Part shown: positions 42,491 through 51,341 of the stretch, in pieces
Layout: each line of letters begins with the position of its first letter
How positions within the stretch are numbered: position 1 is the stretch's first letter
From: UBA2336 sp049306095
GTDB lineage: Bacteria; Bacteroidota; Bacteroidia; Cytophagales; Cyclobacteriaceae
DNA length: 64,000 nucleotides
Assembly (NCBI GenBank): GCA_049306095.1
Contig: JBAQPU010000023.1
Location: 1-64,000, forward strand
Reading direction: 5' to 3'
Translations under genes and position numbers: made by a program
Notes under the pieces: generated by a model
Databases searched by the model: none
Seen by the model: only the letters and a program-made list of their open reading frames with translations
What the model was told of the DNA's origin: nothing

Positions 42491-42523
42491 AAATTTGATC
42501 CCTGAATTAAACTCAAAGAATAA

Positions 42524-43801
42524 TCATTTTACCTTCTCTAAATCCTCCATTTTAATCACGGCTGTCCAGATGCTGGTTTGGCCGTTATCCATGCGCGTCC
42601 AAATGGGAGTGATTATTCCGTGATCGGCCGAAATACTGATGTAATCGCCAAAGGATATTTCATCGGATGGAGTAAAAGGAGTCTCACTGATTTTTACATT
42701 TTTAAAGGTAGCACCGGCATCTGTCGAATAGGCCAGGTATACATCGGTGCGCAAATCGTCATACGCTCTCCTGTCATAATACACGATGTAGATGTATCCC
42801 GTTGTAGGGTCGATTGCCATCGAAGGTAAGAACTGATGTTTGCCGGGGCCGTCATTATTTACCCTGCCGGGCATCGTCCAGTTGTCGCCATAACTGGTGG
42901 AGCGTGTAAACCAAATGTTGGTGTCATGTTCACCATTGCGCTGATCGGCCCAAACGATATACAACGCACCACTCAGGTTTCCTTTCTTGGTATTATCGCA
43001 CAACAGTAACGGCATTCCGTTGGCTGCCTTCAAGCCAGGAATATTAAAAATCGGGCCACCGGGTTGTTCGGCAATCGGCAAATCGGTTGATAGCCACATC
43101 TTTCCTCCATCGAAGGACCGATCGAAAAATATTTTCTCCTGGTTCGCCCATGCAATGAAAATTCTGGCACCATCGGCCGTTACTGCAGGCGAGGCGCCAA
43201 TGGCCGAATTTTTTATGTTGTTGCAATCGCCTGGCGTTTGCGATACCTGAATAGGTTTCGACCATTTCTTTCCATTCGAAGAAGTGCTTAACAGAATGAC
43301 GGATTGACACCCCGGATCGTTGCTGCCATACCGGTCGAATTGTGTCCACGTGGCATACCAGTTTCCTTTTCTGTCTACCCTTGCGCGAGGGTATCGTTTA
43401 TCTTTTGTGGCGCCCAGGCCTTCTATCGTTACTCCATCCGTCCAGGTTTCTCCTCCATCACCCGATTCCTGAACAACAATTTGGCTTTGATCATGGTCTT
43501 TGTCTGGCAAATGAAAAAAATACAGGTTTCCTTTAAAGTCAGATGAAAGCAACGGATGCCCGCCTATTCCAAAAGAAGACTGAATGACTGATTTCTTCCA
43601 AGATAGTCCGCTGTTGGCGGAAAAGTACACATTATTCAACGCTGAAACTGCAACTAAATTTTTTGGATTGTCGGGATTGATGGCAATGCCTGGATCAACC
43701 GGTTTGCTATCGGCCGTTCCCGGGTCTAACAAAATATTTTTAAACTGGGCTGCGAGCGGAAGTGTACTCCATAGAAAAATTAATATCAAAAATAATCGCA
43801 T
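42524..43801 (-). CDS. Secreted BNR-repeat (sialidase-like) beta-propeller protein
   Basis: 425 residues. Signal peptide (about 1-18, MRLFLILIFLWSTLPLAA). Asp-box (SxDxGxTW) variants occur about six times: SANSGLSW, SGDGGETW, SSNGKKW, SFDGGKMW, STSYGDNW, STDAGATF. This gives a six-bladed propeller. The catalytic arginine triad of real sialidases is not clear, so substrate and even enzyme activity are uncertain. YYDRRAYDDLRTDVYLAYS near the end is typical of related exo-alpha-sialidase-annotated proteins in this phylum. Secreted to periplasm or surface. Confidence 0.85.
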   Translation of the reverse strand: MRLFLILIFLWSTLPLAAQFKNILLDPGTADSKPVDPGIAINPDNPKNLVAVSALNNVYFSANSGLSWKKSVIQSSFGIGGHPLLSSDFKGNLYFFHLPDKDHDQSQIVVQESGDGGETWTDGVTIEGLGATKDKRYPRARVDRKGNWYATWTQFDRYGSNDPGCQSVILLSTSSNGKKWSKPIQVSQTPGDCNNIKNSAIGASPAVTADGARIFIAWANQEKIFFDRSFDGGKMWLSTDLPIAEQPGGPIFNIPGLKAANGMPLLLCDNTKKGNLSGALYIVWADQRNGEHDTNIWFTRSTSYGDNWTMPGRVNNDGPGKHQFLPSMAIDPTTGYIYIVYYDRRAYDDLRTDVYLAYSTDAGATFKNVKISETPFTPSDEISFGDYISISADHGIITPIWTRMDNGQTSIWTAVIKMEDLEKVK

Positions 43802-43807
43802 AGTTGC

Positions 43808-43909
43808 TCAGAAAATCATTCCTCCAAAAAATGAAATACGATAGTCTGTCCTTAAACGAGAAACATCCAAGCGGTTTGACAGCTCAAGACCTATTTGTTG
43901 TTCAATCAT
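43808..43909 (-). pseudogene. C-terminal scrap of an outer-membrane barrel gene
   Basis: The minus strand encodes 33 residues, MIEQQIGLELSNRLDVSRLR then TDYRISFFGGMIF, ending in phenylalanine like a final outer-membrane strand. A stop codon precedes it by three codons. It starts as an isolated end piece and so is probably a relic; its stop lies 6 bp before the BNR gene's start on the same strand. Confidence 0.35.
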
Positions 43910-43948
43910 TGGGTATGTTTACGGACTATCAAAAAATGAAAATACTCT

Positions 43949-44395
43949 TTATTTTTTCACAATAACAGCATCCGTAATGATAAAATTCATGTGATCGATA
44001 TCGTCTGTATTCAGCTTCAATTTTCCTTTCACCGTAACCACGTCATCGACATGAAATTTAAGGGAAGTATCCTTTAGAAAAACTTCCGTAACGGATTCAG
44101 GACCTCCAACACCACAAAAGAAACATTGATTGTTCGGATACTTGGAGAGGATGATGTAATTACCATCTTCCGGTGCATACGGAACATAAAAGCCTTCCAG
44201 CGTAATTTCTTTTCCGACCAATGCTTTTAGCTCGGTGCTAAAGCTCGGGTAAAAAATATACTCGCCAAGTTTCTCGTAATATTTAGGTTCAAACTTAGTC
44301 TTGGCAAATTCATTCCACATATCTGTTTTTGCCTGACTAAAAACCGCCATACTAAAAAGGCAAAAAAGGGGGACCAATAATTTTCTCATACACAT
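43949..44395 (-). CDS. Periplasmic DUF3299-like protein of the ABC operon
   Basis: 148 residues; ATG at 44395 or two codons later at 44389. Signal peptide (about 1-22, LLVPLFCLFSMAVFSQA). The domain has an OB-like beta pattern: YIFYPSFSTELKALVGKEITLEGFYVP, then a cysteine pair in NNQCFFCGVGGPESVTEVFL (about 90-109), then VDDVVTVKGKL. It resembles DUF3299 proteins, which elsewhere lie next to an FtsX-type permease and its ATPase, as here. CxxC may bind a metal or heme-like ligand. It is the third gene of this operon. Confidence 0.6.
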   Translation of the reverse strand: MCMRKLLVPLFCLFSMAVFSQAKTDMWNEFAKTKFEPKYYEKLGEYIFYPSFSTELKALVGKEITLEGFYVPYAPEDGNYIILSKYPNNQCFFCGVGGPESVTEVFLKDTSLKFHVDDVVTVKGKLKLNTDDIDHMNFIITDAVIVKK

Positions 44396-44401
44396 TCAAT
44401 A

Positions 44402-45649
44402 TTAATTTCCTGCCAGCACTTTTGAAATATCCGTCCGGTACGCCTGCACCGCAGGAATAAAAGCACAGACAATTCCAAGCAACAAGCTTGCCGCCAAAAT
44501 TATCCACTCTTCGGTATAAAATACAATACCGCTTATCCCGGTTTTACCGGCCTCCGTAACAAGGGATGCCATGACTACAACAATTGCGTGCGCCAGTATT
44601 AGCCCGACAATGCTGCCTAAAAAAGTAAACGTACTCCCTTCCAGCAGTACCGTTAAAAACAATTTACTCCGTGAAGCCCCCATCGAGCGCATGATGGCCA
44701 GGTCGTACCGCCTCTCTTTTAATGAATTATAGAGTGCAATAAAAATACTAAGCGATGAAATAAACACCAGCACATACGCAAATCCCAGGAGGATATCTAC
44801 GCCAATGCCCAGAATGGAGAACAACCGCGCAGTTTCAAAAGCGGGTGATGCGGCCTGCATACTGCTTTGGCCGTTAACCATACGCGGCAACTGAATAGCA
44901 GCCATGGGTGAGCGGTATTGCAAGAGTAACGAAGTAACTTCTTTTGTGGAGTCGCCAGCCGGGTGAGAAGGAATAAGGTTGGACGGTACAAAGGAAATGG
45001 GTGCTTCATTCGAAACACTATCCTCTTCTGCATGCGTATCATGTACATGCCAGATGCTCTCCACACTGGTCAGGATGAGGTTATCAAGAATCGTATTCGA
45101 ATGTTTTAAAATTCCCTTCACCACAAACTTTTGTTCTTCATGCGCGTGACCGCCCTGTGTTAGTCCATGCGTACTTTCAAACGAATCACCAATAGAAAGC
45201 TTCAATTGCCCGGCCACATTGGCTCCGAGGGTCACTTCCATTTCCTTTTTCCACCAATCACCCTGCGCGAGTTCGACTTTATACAATTCGGCATACTCTT
45301 TTGTAGTACCGATAATGCGAAACTCACCATAGCTGTCGCCCAGGGCAAGCGGAATAGCTTTTTTAACCAACCGGTTGCGGGCGATCCGCTCCGCTTCTTT
45401 CAAGTTGATGTTTCCGGTAGGAAAATCAATATGAAAGATGTTGCATAAAATAAGTTGCATCGGGCTTCCTTTGGCGCCAACAACTAAATCAATTCCTTTA
45501 GCGTTTGATGTAATCTTTTCTTCCAGTTGTTTATTAAAAAGGAGCAATACGGTAATGACGGCAATGCCCAGTGCCAATAACACAATATTCAATACCGTAT
45601 TCAGGGGCTTCGATTTCAGGTAACTCCAAACAAGAAACAAACTGTTCAT
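44402..45649 (-). CDS. FtsX/MacB-type ABC transporter permease with histidine-rich loop
   Basis: 415 residues. Four helices in the MacB/FtsX layout: one at about 17-38, a long periplasmic domain (about 40-270), then three (about 275-300, 325-355, 375-405). The periplasmic domain holds GGHAHEEQKF (about 168) and WHVHDTHAEED (about 200), a run of histidines rare in lipoprotein exporters. The motif MRSMGASRSKLF is the coupling helix. Overlaps the ATPase gene by 4 bp. Such permeases act on substrates in the periplasm or outer leaflet; the histidines suggest a metal. Confidence 0.85.
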   Translation of the reverse strand: MNSLFLVWSYLKSKPLNTVLNIVLLALGIAVITVLLLFNKQLEEKITSNAKGIDLVVGAKGSPMQLILCNIFHIDFPTGNINLKEAERIARNRLVKKAIPLALGDSYGEFRIIGTTKEYAELYKVELAQGDWWKKEMEVTLGANVAGQLKLSIGDSFESTHGLTQGGHAHEEQKFVVKGILKHSNTILDNLILTSVESIWHVHDTHAEEDSVSNEAPISFVPSNLIPSHPAGDSTKEVTSLLLQYRSPMAAIQLPRMVNGQSSMQAASPAFETARLFSILGIGVDILLGFAYVLVFISSLSIFIALYNSLKERRYDLAIMRSMGASRSKLFLTVLLEGSTFTFLGSIVGLILAHAIVVVMASLVTEAGKTGISGIVFYTEEWIILAASLLLGIVCAFIPAVQAYRTDISKVLAGN

Positions 45650-46275
45650 GTCAACAAAATATGTTTACTGATTTTATCTTTCAGGCGTTGATCGTGGGTG
45701 GCCACCAGCAATGTTGAGTTGTGTTTGGAGGCAAGCTCAAGAAGCAGCTTGATCACCCGATCGCAATTCTGATCGTCAAGGGCCGAGGTGGGTTCATCCG
45801 CTAAAATAACATGCGGGTTATGTATGACTGCTCTGGCAATCGCTACACGCTGTGCCTGCCCCTGACTGATTTTAGTGACTGAGGTTTTTTCTTTCCCTGT
45901 CAGACCGAGTTCCGCTAAAACATGTCCGGTCTTTTTTGGATCAATCGGAATACCCGCTAAAAACGGAGCCATGCAAACATTCTTCTCAACGGTTAATGCG
46001 CTGATCAGATGATTCTTTTGAAAAATAAACCCCATGTTTTTTCCACGAAAGGTATCCAGCTTACTTTCCGACAACACACTTAGTTCTGTGTCATTCACCT
46101 GTATGCTTCCCGTGTATCCTCTTAACAGCCCCCCAAGCAAATGAAGCAATGTGGTTTTTCCGCTGCCCGATTCGCCCAACAATAAACAATGTTCGCCCCG
46201 TTTTAACGTGAATGACGGAAATGATAATGTGTGGTTGGATTGATAGGAGTAACGAAGGTCTTGTACACGTACCAT
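45646..46275 (-). CDS. ABC transporter ATP-binding protein (LolD/MacB class)
   Basis: 209 residues. Walker A GESGSGKTT (about 33-41), Q-loop in FIFQKNHLI (about 85-93), signature ISQGQAQRVAIARA (about 137-150; SQGQ in place of SGGQ), Walker B VILADEPTSALD (about 155-166), H-loop VATHD (about 190-194). Pairs with the overlapping permease gene. First gene of the three-gene operon. Confidence 0.92.
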   Translation of the reverse strand: MVRVQDLRYSYQSNHTLSFPSFTLKRGEHCLLLGESGSGKTTLLHLLGGLLRGYTGSIQVNDTELSVLSESKLDTFRGKNMGFIFQKNHLISALTVEKNVCMAPFLAGIPIDPKKTGHVLAELGLTGKEKTSVTKISQGQAQRVAIARAVIHNPHVILADEPTSALDDQNCDRVIKLLLELASKHNSTLLVATHDQRLKDKISKHILLT

Positions 46276-46311
46276 GAAGATTGCTAATTCTTCAAATGTA
46301 ACGAAGTCTGG

Positions 46312-47073
46312 CTATTCCAAAAACTGAATTTGTTTGAGATCGAAATACTCCGTGGTTCCATCAACGTTAATCTTCAGCTTGCCGCTATCATCCACACCTG
46401 AAATCACCCCCTCCACCAGCTCATTGCCTTTCTTAAATAGGTGCTTTTCACCAATCCAATACAACGAGTCACGATAGGCACGATCCACGTGATCACGATC
46501 TCCTGAACGGAGTTGTAAATATCGTTTCTCAAGGCTTTCAAGAAGATCGGCCAACACATTTTCCAAAATCAATTCCTGATGAAGCAGGGCGGACATGGAG
46601 GTAGCAGTGGAAATTGAAAACTGTTGCTGATTAACATTTAGGCCAATTCCAACAATACTGTACAAAATAGATTGTCCCTGAAGGTGGTTCTCAATCAAGA
46701 TGCCGCATACCTTTTTTCCATCCACCATCACATCATTCGGCCACTTAATCCTTACTTTTTGCGATAAAGTCTGGCTTAAAAAATCATACAATCCAAGCGA
46801 AAAGACTTTGTTCAGGTAAAACTGATCTTTTACACTCAGAAACGATGGTTTAATAATAATAGAGAAGGTCAGGTTTTTTTCCGGCTCGCTGAACCAACTG
46901 TTTCCGCGCTGACCGCGACCTGCCGTTTGACGATTGGTGATGATAACCGTGCCCTCGGCAACGGTTCCATGCGATTCAATCATACCGGAAGCCTCAACAT
47001 TAGTGGAGTGACATTCTGGCATAAAAACCAGTGAATGGCCCATGAAAAGCGTTTTGGCAGGGATTTTATACAA
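46312..47073 (-). CDS. birA: Biotin--[acetyl-CoA-carboxylase] ligase
   Basis: 253 residues from a TTG at 47073 (MYKIPAKTLFMG, an opening that fits relatives); an ATG at 47043 is an alternative. It makes biotinyl-AMP and attaches biotin to a carboxyl carrier lysine. Motifs: ECHSTN (about 20-25), GRGQRGNSW (about 52-60, biotinyl-AMP loop), KWPNDVMVDGKKVCGILIE (about 112-130). No N-terminal helix-turn-helix domain, so it is the non-repressor type. The C-terminal SH3-like part is short. Confidence 0.93.
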   Translation of the reverse strand: MYKIPAKTLFMGHSLVFMPECHSTNVEASGMIESHGTVAEGTVIITNRQTAGRGQRGNSWFSEPEKNLTFSIIIKPSFLSVKDQFYLNKVFSLGLYDFLSQTLSQKVRIKWPNDVMVDGKKVCGILIENHLQGQSILYSIVGIGLNVNQQQFSISTATSMSALLHQELILENVLADLLESLEKRYLQLRSGDRDHVDRAYRDSLYWIGEKHLFKKGNELVEGVISGVDDSGKLKINVDGTTEYFDLKQIQFLE

Positions 47074-47113
47074 GATTATTCTTTAGTTTTGCAAGTAAAC
47101 CGATTATTACTTA

Positions 47114-47488
47114 ATGGCGAAAAAAAGAAAGGGGTCCGAAAAGCTTTGTGACGCCATTGTGAAGGGAATGCAGGAAAAGAAAGCAGCCGATATTCTGGTG
47201 ATGGACCTCAGGAAAGTTAAAAATGCCGTTGCCGACTTCTTCGTTGTTTGTTCCGGGGGTTCTGATAAACAGTTAGACGCCATTGCCGAATCGGTAGATG
47301 CGGAAGTGTTCAAAGCTGTGAAAGAAAATCCGTGGCACATTGAAGGAAAAAACAATAAAGAATGGATGCTTCTCGACTACTTTGATGTGGTGGCGCATAT
47401 TTTCCGGAAAGACCGCAGAGAGTTCTTTGCCCTGGAGAAACTATGGGGCGATGCAGAAATGACTGAAATTGAGGACGGCAAGAACTAA
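47114..47488 (+). CDS. rsfS: Ribosome silencing factor
   Basis: 124 residues. RsfS binds L14 on the large subunit and blocks subunit joining in poor conditions. Motifs: ADFFVVCSGGSDKQLDAIAESV (about 40-61) and EWMLLDYFDVVAHIF (about 82-96), both conserved in the family. Typical length. Followed after 42 bp by ftsH; divergent from birA. Confidence 0.93.
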   Translation: MAKKRKGSEKLCDAIVKGMQEKKAADILVMDLRKVKNAVADFFVVCSGGSDKQLDAIAESVDAEVFKAVKENPWHIEGKNNKEWMLLDYFDVVAHIFRKDRREFFALEKLWGDAEMTEIEDGKN

Positions 47489-47530
47489 AAGGGCCAAAAC
47501 ACGTTATTGATTCAACTTTGATTTAGAGAA

Positions 47531-49546
47531 ATGGCAGAAAATAAAGAAACTAAAAAAAATCAACCAGGTGCACCAAAAGGCAACTACCAGGTGTGGGTGA
47601 TTATGGTAACGGTGATGGTTATCCTGGGCGTGGTGTGGATGAACTCCGCCAACAACTTAAAAGAAATCAGTCAGGATGCCCTTGAAAATATGTTGCGCAG
47701 TGGTGACGTGAAGAAAATCGCGCTCATACAAGAGCAAAAGATTGTGGAAGTCACGCTTACAGAGGATGCACTGAAAAATGCAAAATACAGCGATATCGAA
47801 GAAGGATTTGGCGCAAACAGTTCAGGTCCGCACTATAAACATAAGATTAACTCAGTCGATAACTTCGATAACTGGTACAGCGATCTTAAAATTTCAGGGA
47901 AGCCATCCTTAGTATCGGAAACACGGGTAGATTATTTCAGCGTGTTTATTCAATGGGGCTTTCTGATTTTATTATTGTTTGGTTTCTGGATGCTGATGCG
48001 CAGGATGACCGGGGGCGGTGGCCCTGGCGGACAAATTTTCAACATTGGTAAATCAAAAGCTGCGTTGTTTGATGCCGACAACAAAGTTAAAATCACCTTT
48101 GCGGATGTGGCCGGCCTGGATGAAGCAAAAGCCGAAGTACAGGAGATTGTTGAGTTCTTAAAAACCCCTTCTAAGTTTACCAAACTTGGTGGAAAAATTC
48201 CGAAAGGCGCGCTGCTGGTGGGCCCTCCGGGTACCGGTAAAACCTTGTTGGCAAAAGCCGTTGCCGGTGAAGCGGGCGTTCCGTTCTTCTCCCTTTCCGG
48301 TTCAGATTTCGTAGAAATGTTTGTGGGTGTGGGTGCCGCACGCGTACGCGACCTGTTTAAACAGGCAAAAGAAAAAGCGCCCTGTATCGTATTCATTGAT
48401 GAGATTGATGCCATCGGTCGTTCGCGGGGTCGTGGACAGATGCCCGGTGCCAATGACGAACGTGAAAATACATTGAACTCGTTGCTGGTTGAGATGGATG
48501 GATTTGCTACCGACTCCGGAGTAATTATTCTGGCAGCCACCAACCGCCCCGATGTGCTTGACTCCGCCTTGTTACGCCCGGGTCGTTTTGATCGGCAGAT
48601 CAGCATTGACAAACCCGATATTGTTGGCCGCGAAGCCATCTTCCGTGTTCATTTGAAGCCCATCAAGCTTGATCCGGCAGTGGATACTAAAAAGCTGGCG
48701 GCCCAAACCCCCGGATTTGCCGGAGCCGAAATTGCCAACGTGTGTAACGAAGCTGCCCTGATAGCAGCCCGTAAGGATAAGAAAACAGTAGAGATGATCG
48801 ACTTTCAGGATGCCATTGATCGTGTTATCGGTGGTCTTGAAAAGAAAACAAAAATTATCTCTCCTGAAGAAAAGAGAATTGTTGCGTACCACGAAGCAGG
48901 CCATGCGGTTGCAGGTTGGTTTTTAGAACATGCCGATCCCTTGGTAAAGGTGAGTATTGTACCCCGCGGTGTGGCCGCATTAGGTTATGCTCAGTACCTT
49001 CCGAAAGAACAGTTTCTGTATCAGACCGAACAACTCATGGACGAAATGTGCATGGCGTTTGGTGGTCGCGTTGCCGAGGACATTGTGTTTGGAAAAATTT
49101 CTACCGGTGCATTAAGTGACCTGGAGCGCATTACCAAAATGGCGTACAGCATGGTTACCGTGTATGGCATGAATAAAGAGATCGGAAACATCTCCTTCTA
49201 TGATTCAAAACAATCTGATTATACTTTTAATAAACCTTATTCAGATGCCACTGCTCAACGGATTGACCAGCAGGTAAAAGAAATTGTAGATGAGGCATAC
49301 AATCGTACCAAAAGCCTGCTGATGAAGCACCGCGAACACCTGGAAGTAATCGCGAAGGAGTTACTGGAAAAAGAAATCCTGTTCCAGTCAGATCTGGAGC
49401 GATTAATTGGAAAACGGCCGTTTGAAAAGCCTACTACCTACCAGCAGTTTACAAATGGTAAACCGGAGGAGCCTGCCAAAACTCAGGAAAACGGTCAGCC
49501 AACAACCGAATCAAAAACTGAAACACCGGCTTCGGAAATTAAGTGA
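47531..49546 (+). CDS. ftsH: ATP-dependent zinc metalloprotease FtsH
   Basis: 671 residues. Membrane-bound AAA+ protease that removes damaged or unassembled membrane proteins. Helices at about 22-40 and 133-155 enclose the periplasmic domain. AAA domain: GPPGTGKTLLAKA (Walker A, about 233-245), CIVFIDEIDAIGRSRG (Walker B, about 291-306), second region of homology NRPDVLDSALLRPGRFDRQ. Protease domain: HEAGHAVAGW with the zinc HExxH (about 455). A Q/T/E-rich tail (about 635-671) is unstructured. Terminator follows the gene. Confidence 0.96.
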   Translation: MAENKETKKNQPGAPKGNYQVWVIMVTVMVILGVVWMNSANNLKEISQDALENMLRSGDVKKIALIQEQKIVEVTLTEDALKNAKYSDIEEGFGANSSGPHYKHKINSVDNFDNWYSDLKISGKPSLVSETRVDYFSVFIQWGFLILLLFGFWMLMRRMTGGGGPGGQIFNIGKSKAALFDADNKVKITFADVAGLDEAKAEVQEIVEFLKTPSKFTKLGGKIPKGALLVGPPGTGKTLLAKAVAGEAGVPFFSLSGSDFVEMFVGVGAARVRDLFKQAKEKAPCIVFIDEIDAIGRSRGRGQMPGANDERENTLNSLLVEMDGFATDSGVIILAATNRPDVLDSALLRPGRFDRQISIDKPDIVGREAIFRVHLKPIKLDPAVDTKKLAAQTPGFAGAEIANVCNEAALIAARKDKKTVEMIDFQDAIDRVIGGLEKKTKIISPEEKRIVAYHEAGHAVAGWFLEHADPLVKVSIVPRGVAALGYAQYLPKEQFLYQTEQLMDEMCMAFGGRVAEDIVFGKISTGALSDLERITKMAYSMVTVYGMNKEIGNISFYDSKQSDYTFNKPYSDATAQRIDQQVKEIVDEAYNRTKSLLMKHREHLEVIAKELLEKEILFQSDLERLIGKRPFEKPTTYQQFTNGKPEEPAKTQENGQPTTESKTETPASEIK

Positions 49547-49567
49547 TATCCGAACAAAACAATTTCA

Positions 49568-49606
49568 AAATCAGGTATGGACTACAGTACCTGATTTTTT
49601 ATTTTT
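49568..49606 (+). terminator. Rho-independent terminator after ftsH
   Basis: AAATCAGGTA, a 10-nt loop, TACCTGATTT, then TTTATTTTT. Begins 21 bp after the ftsH stop. Confidence 0.85.
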
Positions 49607-49610
49607 AGGT

Positions 49611-49635
49611 TTCAACAGGCTCAACCTGACAGTAA
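49611..49635. repeat. Dispersed repeat fragment (CTCAACCTGACAGTAA)
   Basis: TTCAACAGGCTCAACCTGAC-AGTAA. The last part, CTCAACCTGACAGTAA, matches 845-860 within the loop of the long foldback at the start of the window. Members of this dispersed family are intergenic repeats; here it lies directly before lpxH. Confidence 0.5.
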
Positions 49636-49640
49636 GGTTC

Positions 49641-50405
49641 ATGACCATATCCCTCCCATCCGGCAAAAAAATATTCTTCGCTTCAGATTTTCACCTGGGC
49701 GTGCCCGATCCTAAACAAAGCCTGGAACGCGAAAAGAAAATTGTTCGGTGGTTAGACACTGTAAAACACGAGGCCCACAGCATTTACCTGATGGGCGATA
49801 TTTTTGATTTCTGGTTCGAGTACAAACATGCCATCCCAAAAGGGTTTATCCGGCTGCAGGGTAAATTAGCCGAGTTGACCGATGCCGGTATACCAGTCAC
49901 GTTCTTCACCGGCAATCACGATATGTGGATGTTCGATTACTTTACAAAAGAGATCAACATTCCCATTTATCGCGAACCCATTCAACTGGAAATCAATCAT
50001 CAACTGCTCATGATCGGCCATGGCGATGGCCTGGGCCCGGGTGATGCCTCGTACAAAATCCTTAAAAAATTTTTTAACAGCAGCATCTGCCAGTGGTTGT
50101 TTGCGCGCCTTCATCCAAACCTTGGCATAGGCATTGCTCACTACTGGTCAAGAAAAAGCAGGATCAGCAACATTAAGCGGGAAGAAAAATTTCAGGGAGA
50201 AGCAAATGAATTTCTGCTAACCTATTGTAAGGAACAGGAAAAAACCAATCATCACGACTTCTATATTTTCGGGCACCGGCACCTTCCACTCGATTTAAAA
50301 GTTTCTGAAAACAGCCGGTATATTAATTTAGGTGAATGGGTGCATTTTAATACTTATGCTGAGTATGACGGAAACCAGGTCTATCTTAAAACATTCAACG
50401 ATTAA
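49641..50405 (+). CDS. lpxH: UDP-2,3-diacylglucosamine diphosphatase
   Basis: 254 residues from ATG 49641 (MTISLPSGKK); the frame is open farther up into ftsH and the terminator, which is not coding. Cuts UDP-2,3-diacylglucosamine to lipid X in lipid A synthesis. Calcineurin-like metallophosphoesterase motifs in order: SDFHLG (about 14-19), GDIFDFWFEY (about 51-60), GNHDMW (about 91-96), GHGDGLG (about 130-136), GHRHLP (about 210-215). Length as LpxH. The next gene begins 17 bp after its stop. Confidence 0.88.
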   Translation: MTISLPSGKKIFFASDFHLGVPDPKQSLEREKKIVRWLDTVKHEAHSIYLMGDIFDFWFEYKHAIPKGFIRLQGKLAELTDAGIPVTFFTGNHDMWMFDYFTKEINIPIYREPIQLEINHQLLMIGHGDGLGPGDASYKILKKFFNSSICQWLFARLHPNLGIGIAHYWSRKSRISNIKREEKFQGEANEFLLTYCKEQEKTNHHDFYIFGHRHLPLDLKVSENSRYINLGEWVHFNTYAEYDGNQVYLKTFND

Positions 50406-50421
50406 CAGGAGAGTACTGTTG

Positions 50422-51183
50422 ATGACAGCTTGCCTGCTGACAACCTCCCTCTGCACTTACTCTCAAAATCTTCTCAGTCGCATCGAAATCGACTCCATTC
50501 AATCGGCTTATGTTGACAGGCCCGGAGATGTATATGTGTTGCTGAAAAACAACTCACTCACTAAATTCGATCAGAACGGGAAATTTCTTAATCATCAGAA
50601 TTTTCCTGAGCCCCCTACCCTGTTTGATCCACGCGATGGTTCACGGGCTTTCGTTTACGTTCAGAAACTCCAACAGTGTTCATTTTATTCTGAAGGAACA
50701 AGACAGGAATATAAAATTGAGCCTCACTATGCTATTGATCCGGTGTTGGTCTGTTCGTCCGGTGATCACCAGCTATGGGTGGTTGACCGTTCAGACTGGA
50801 GTATCAAACGCATTAATCCTGCTCAATCAAACGTTGTAGCAGAGGCATGGATCGATCAAAAACAATTTACCCAAGCTCCTGCATTCATTTTTTTGCGCGA
50901 GTATCAGAATTTTCTTTTCATGATCGAAAAAAATACCGGTATCCTGGTTTTCAACAACCTGGGAACGCAAATCAAAAAAATTGCGGTTACAGGAATCGAC
51001 TACCTGGGCTTTCTTGGTGAAGAAGTGTACTACAAAAAAGAAGGTAAGCTTATTTTTTTCGACCTGTATGACGGCTCGACAAGGGAAATACCGGTTGATC
51101 CTGCCTGTAAATATGTGCTGCTCACCGATACGCGTAAGTTCCTGGTATACGGGAATAAAATCGAGATTTTGGATATCAATTGA
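50422..51183 (+). CDS. Secreted protein of unknown function, propeller-like
   Basis: 253 residues from the ATG at 50422. AGGAGA about 10 bp before it is one of the few visible Shine-Dalgarno sites in the window and decides the start over frames open farther up. A short signal sequence (MTACLLTTSLCTYSQ) is followed by repeats of beta-strand pairs (DRPGDVYVLLKNNSLTKFDQNGKFL; HQLWVVDRSDWSIKRINPA; TGILVFNNLGTQIKKI). The pattern suggests a five- to six-bladed propeller of the NHL/WD kind. Family is common in Bacteroidota near lpxH; no known function. Confidence 0.6.
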   Translation: MTACLLTTSLCTYSQNLLSRIEIDSIQSAYVDRPGDVYVLLKNNSLTKFDQNGKFLNHQNFPEPPTLFDPRDGSRAFVYVQKLQQCSFYSEGTRQEYKIEPHYAIDPVLVCSSGDHQLWVVDRSDWSIKRINPAQSNVVAEAWIDQKQFTQAPAFIFLREYQNFLFMIEKNTGILVFNNLGTQIKKIAVTGIDYLGFLGEEVYYKKEGKLIFFDLYDGSTREIPVDPACKYVLLTDTRKFLVYGNKIEILDIN

Positions 51184-51242
51184 ATGATTTACGGGGGTTA
51201 GTACTGTAAACCCTTACAAACAATCTTGCAAAATCGAACACA

Positions 51243-51268
51243 AAAACCGTTCATTTATGAACAGTTTT
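51243..51268. promoter_or_regulatory. 26-bp interrupted dyad upstream of the NtrC-type gene
   Basis: AAAAC-C-GTTCAT-TT-ATGAAC-A-GTTTT is an inverted repeat with a single mismatch in each arm pair and a 2-nt centre. It lies 74 bp before the NtrC-type start, where an autoregulatory operator would be expected. No T-run follows, so it does not look like a terminator. Confidence 0.4.
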
Positions 51269-51341
51269 GTACATTCAAGGACAGGTAAACGCCATGAATT
51301 AAGCTGATTCCACTAAAAACCTGTCTGGCACAAAATTTTCC

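Noticed and set aside
49407..49640. N-terminal extension of LpxH by 78 residues
   Set aside because: It overlaps the ftsH end and passes through a strong terminator; LpxH motifs start right after the ATG at 49641.
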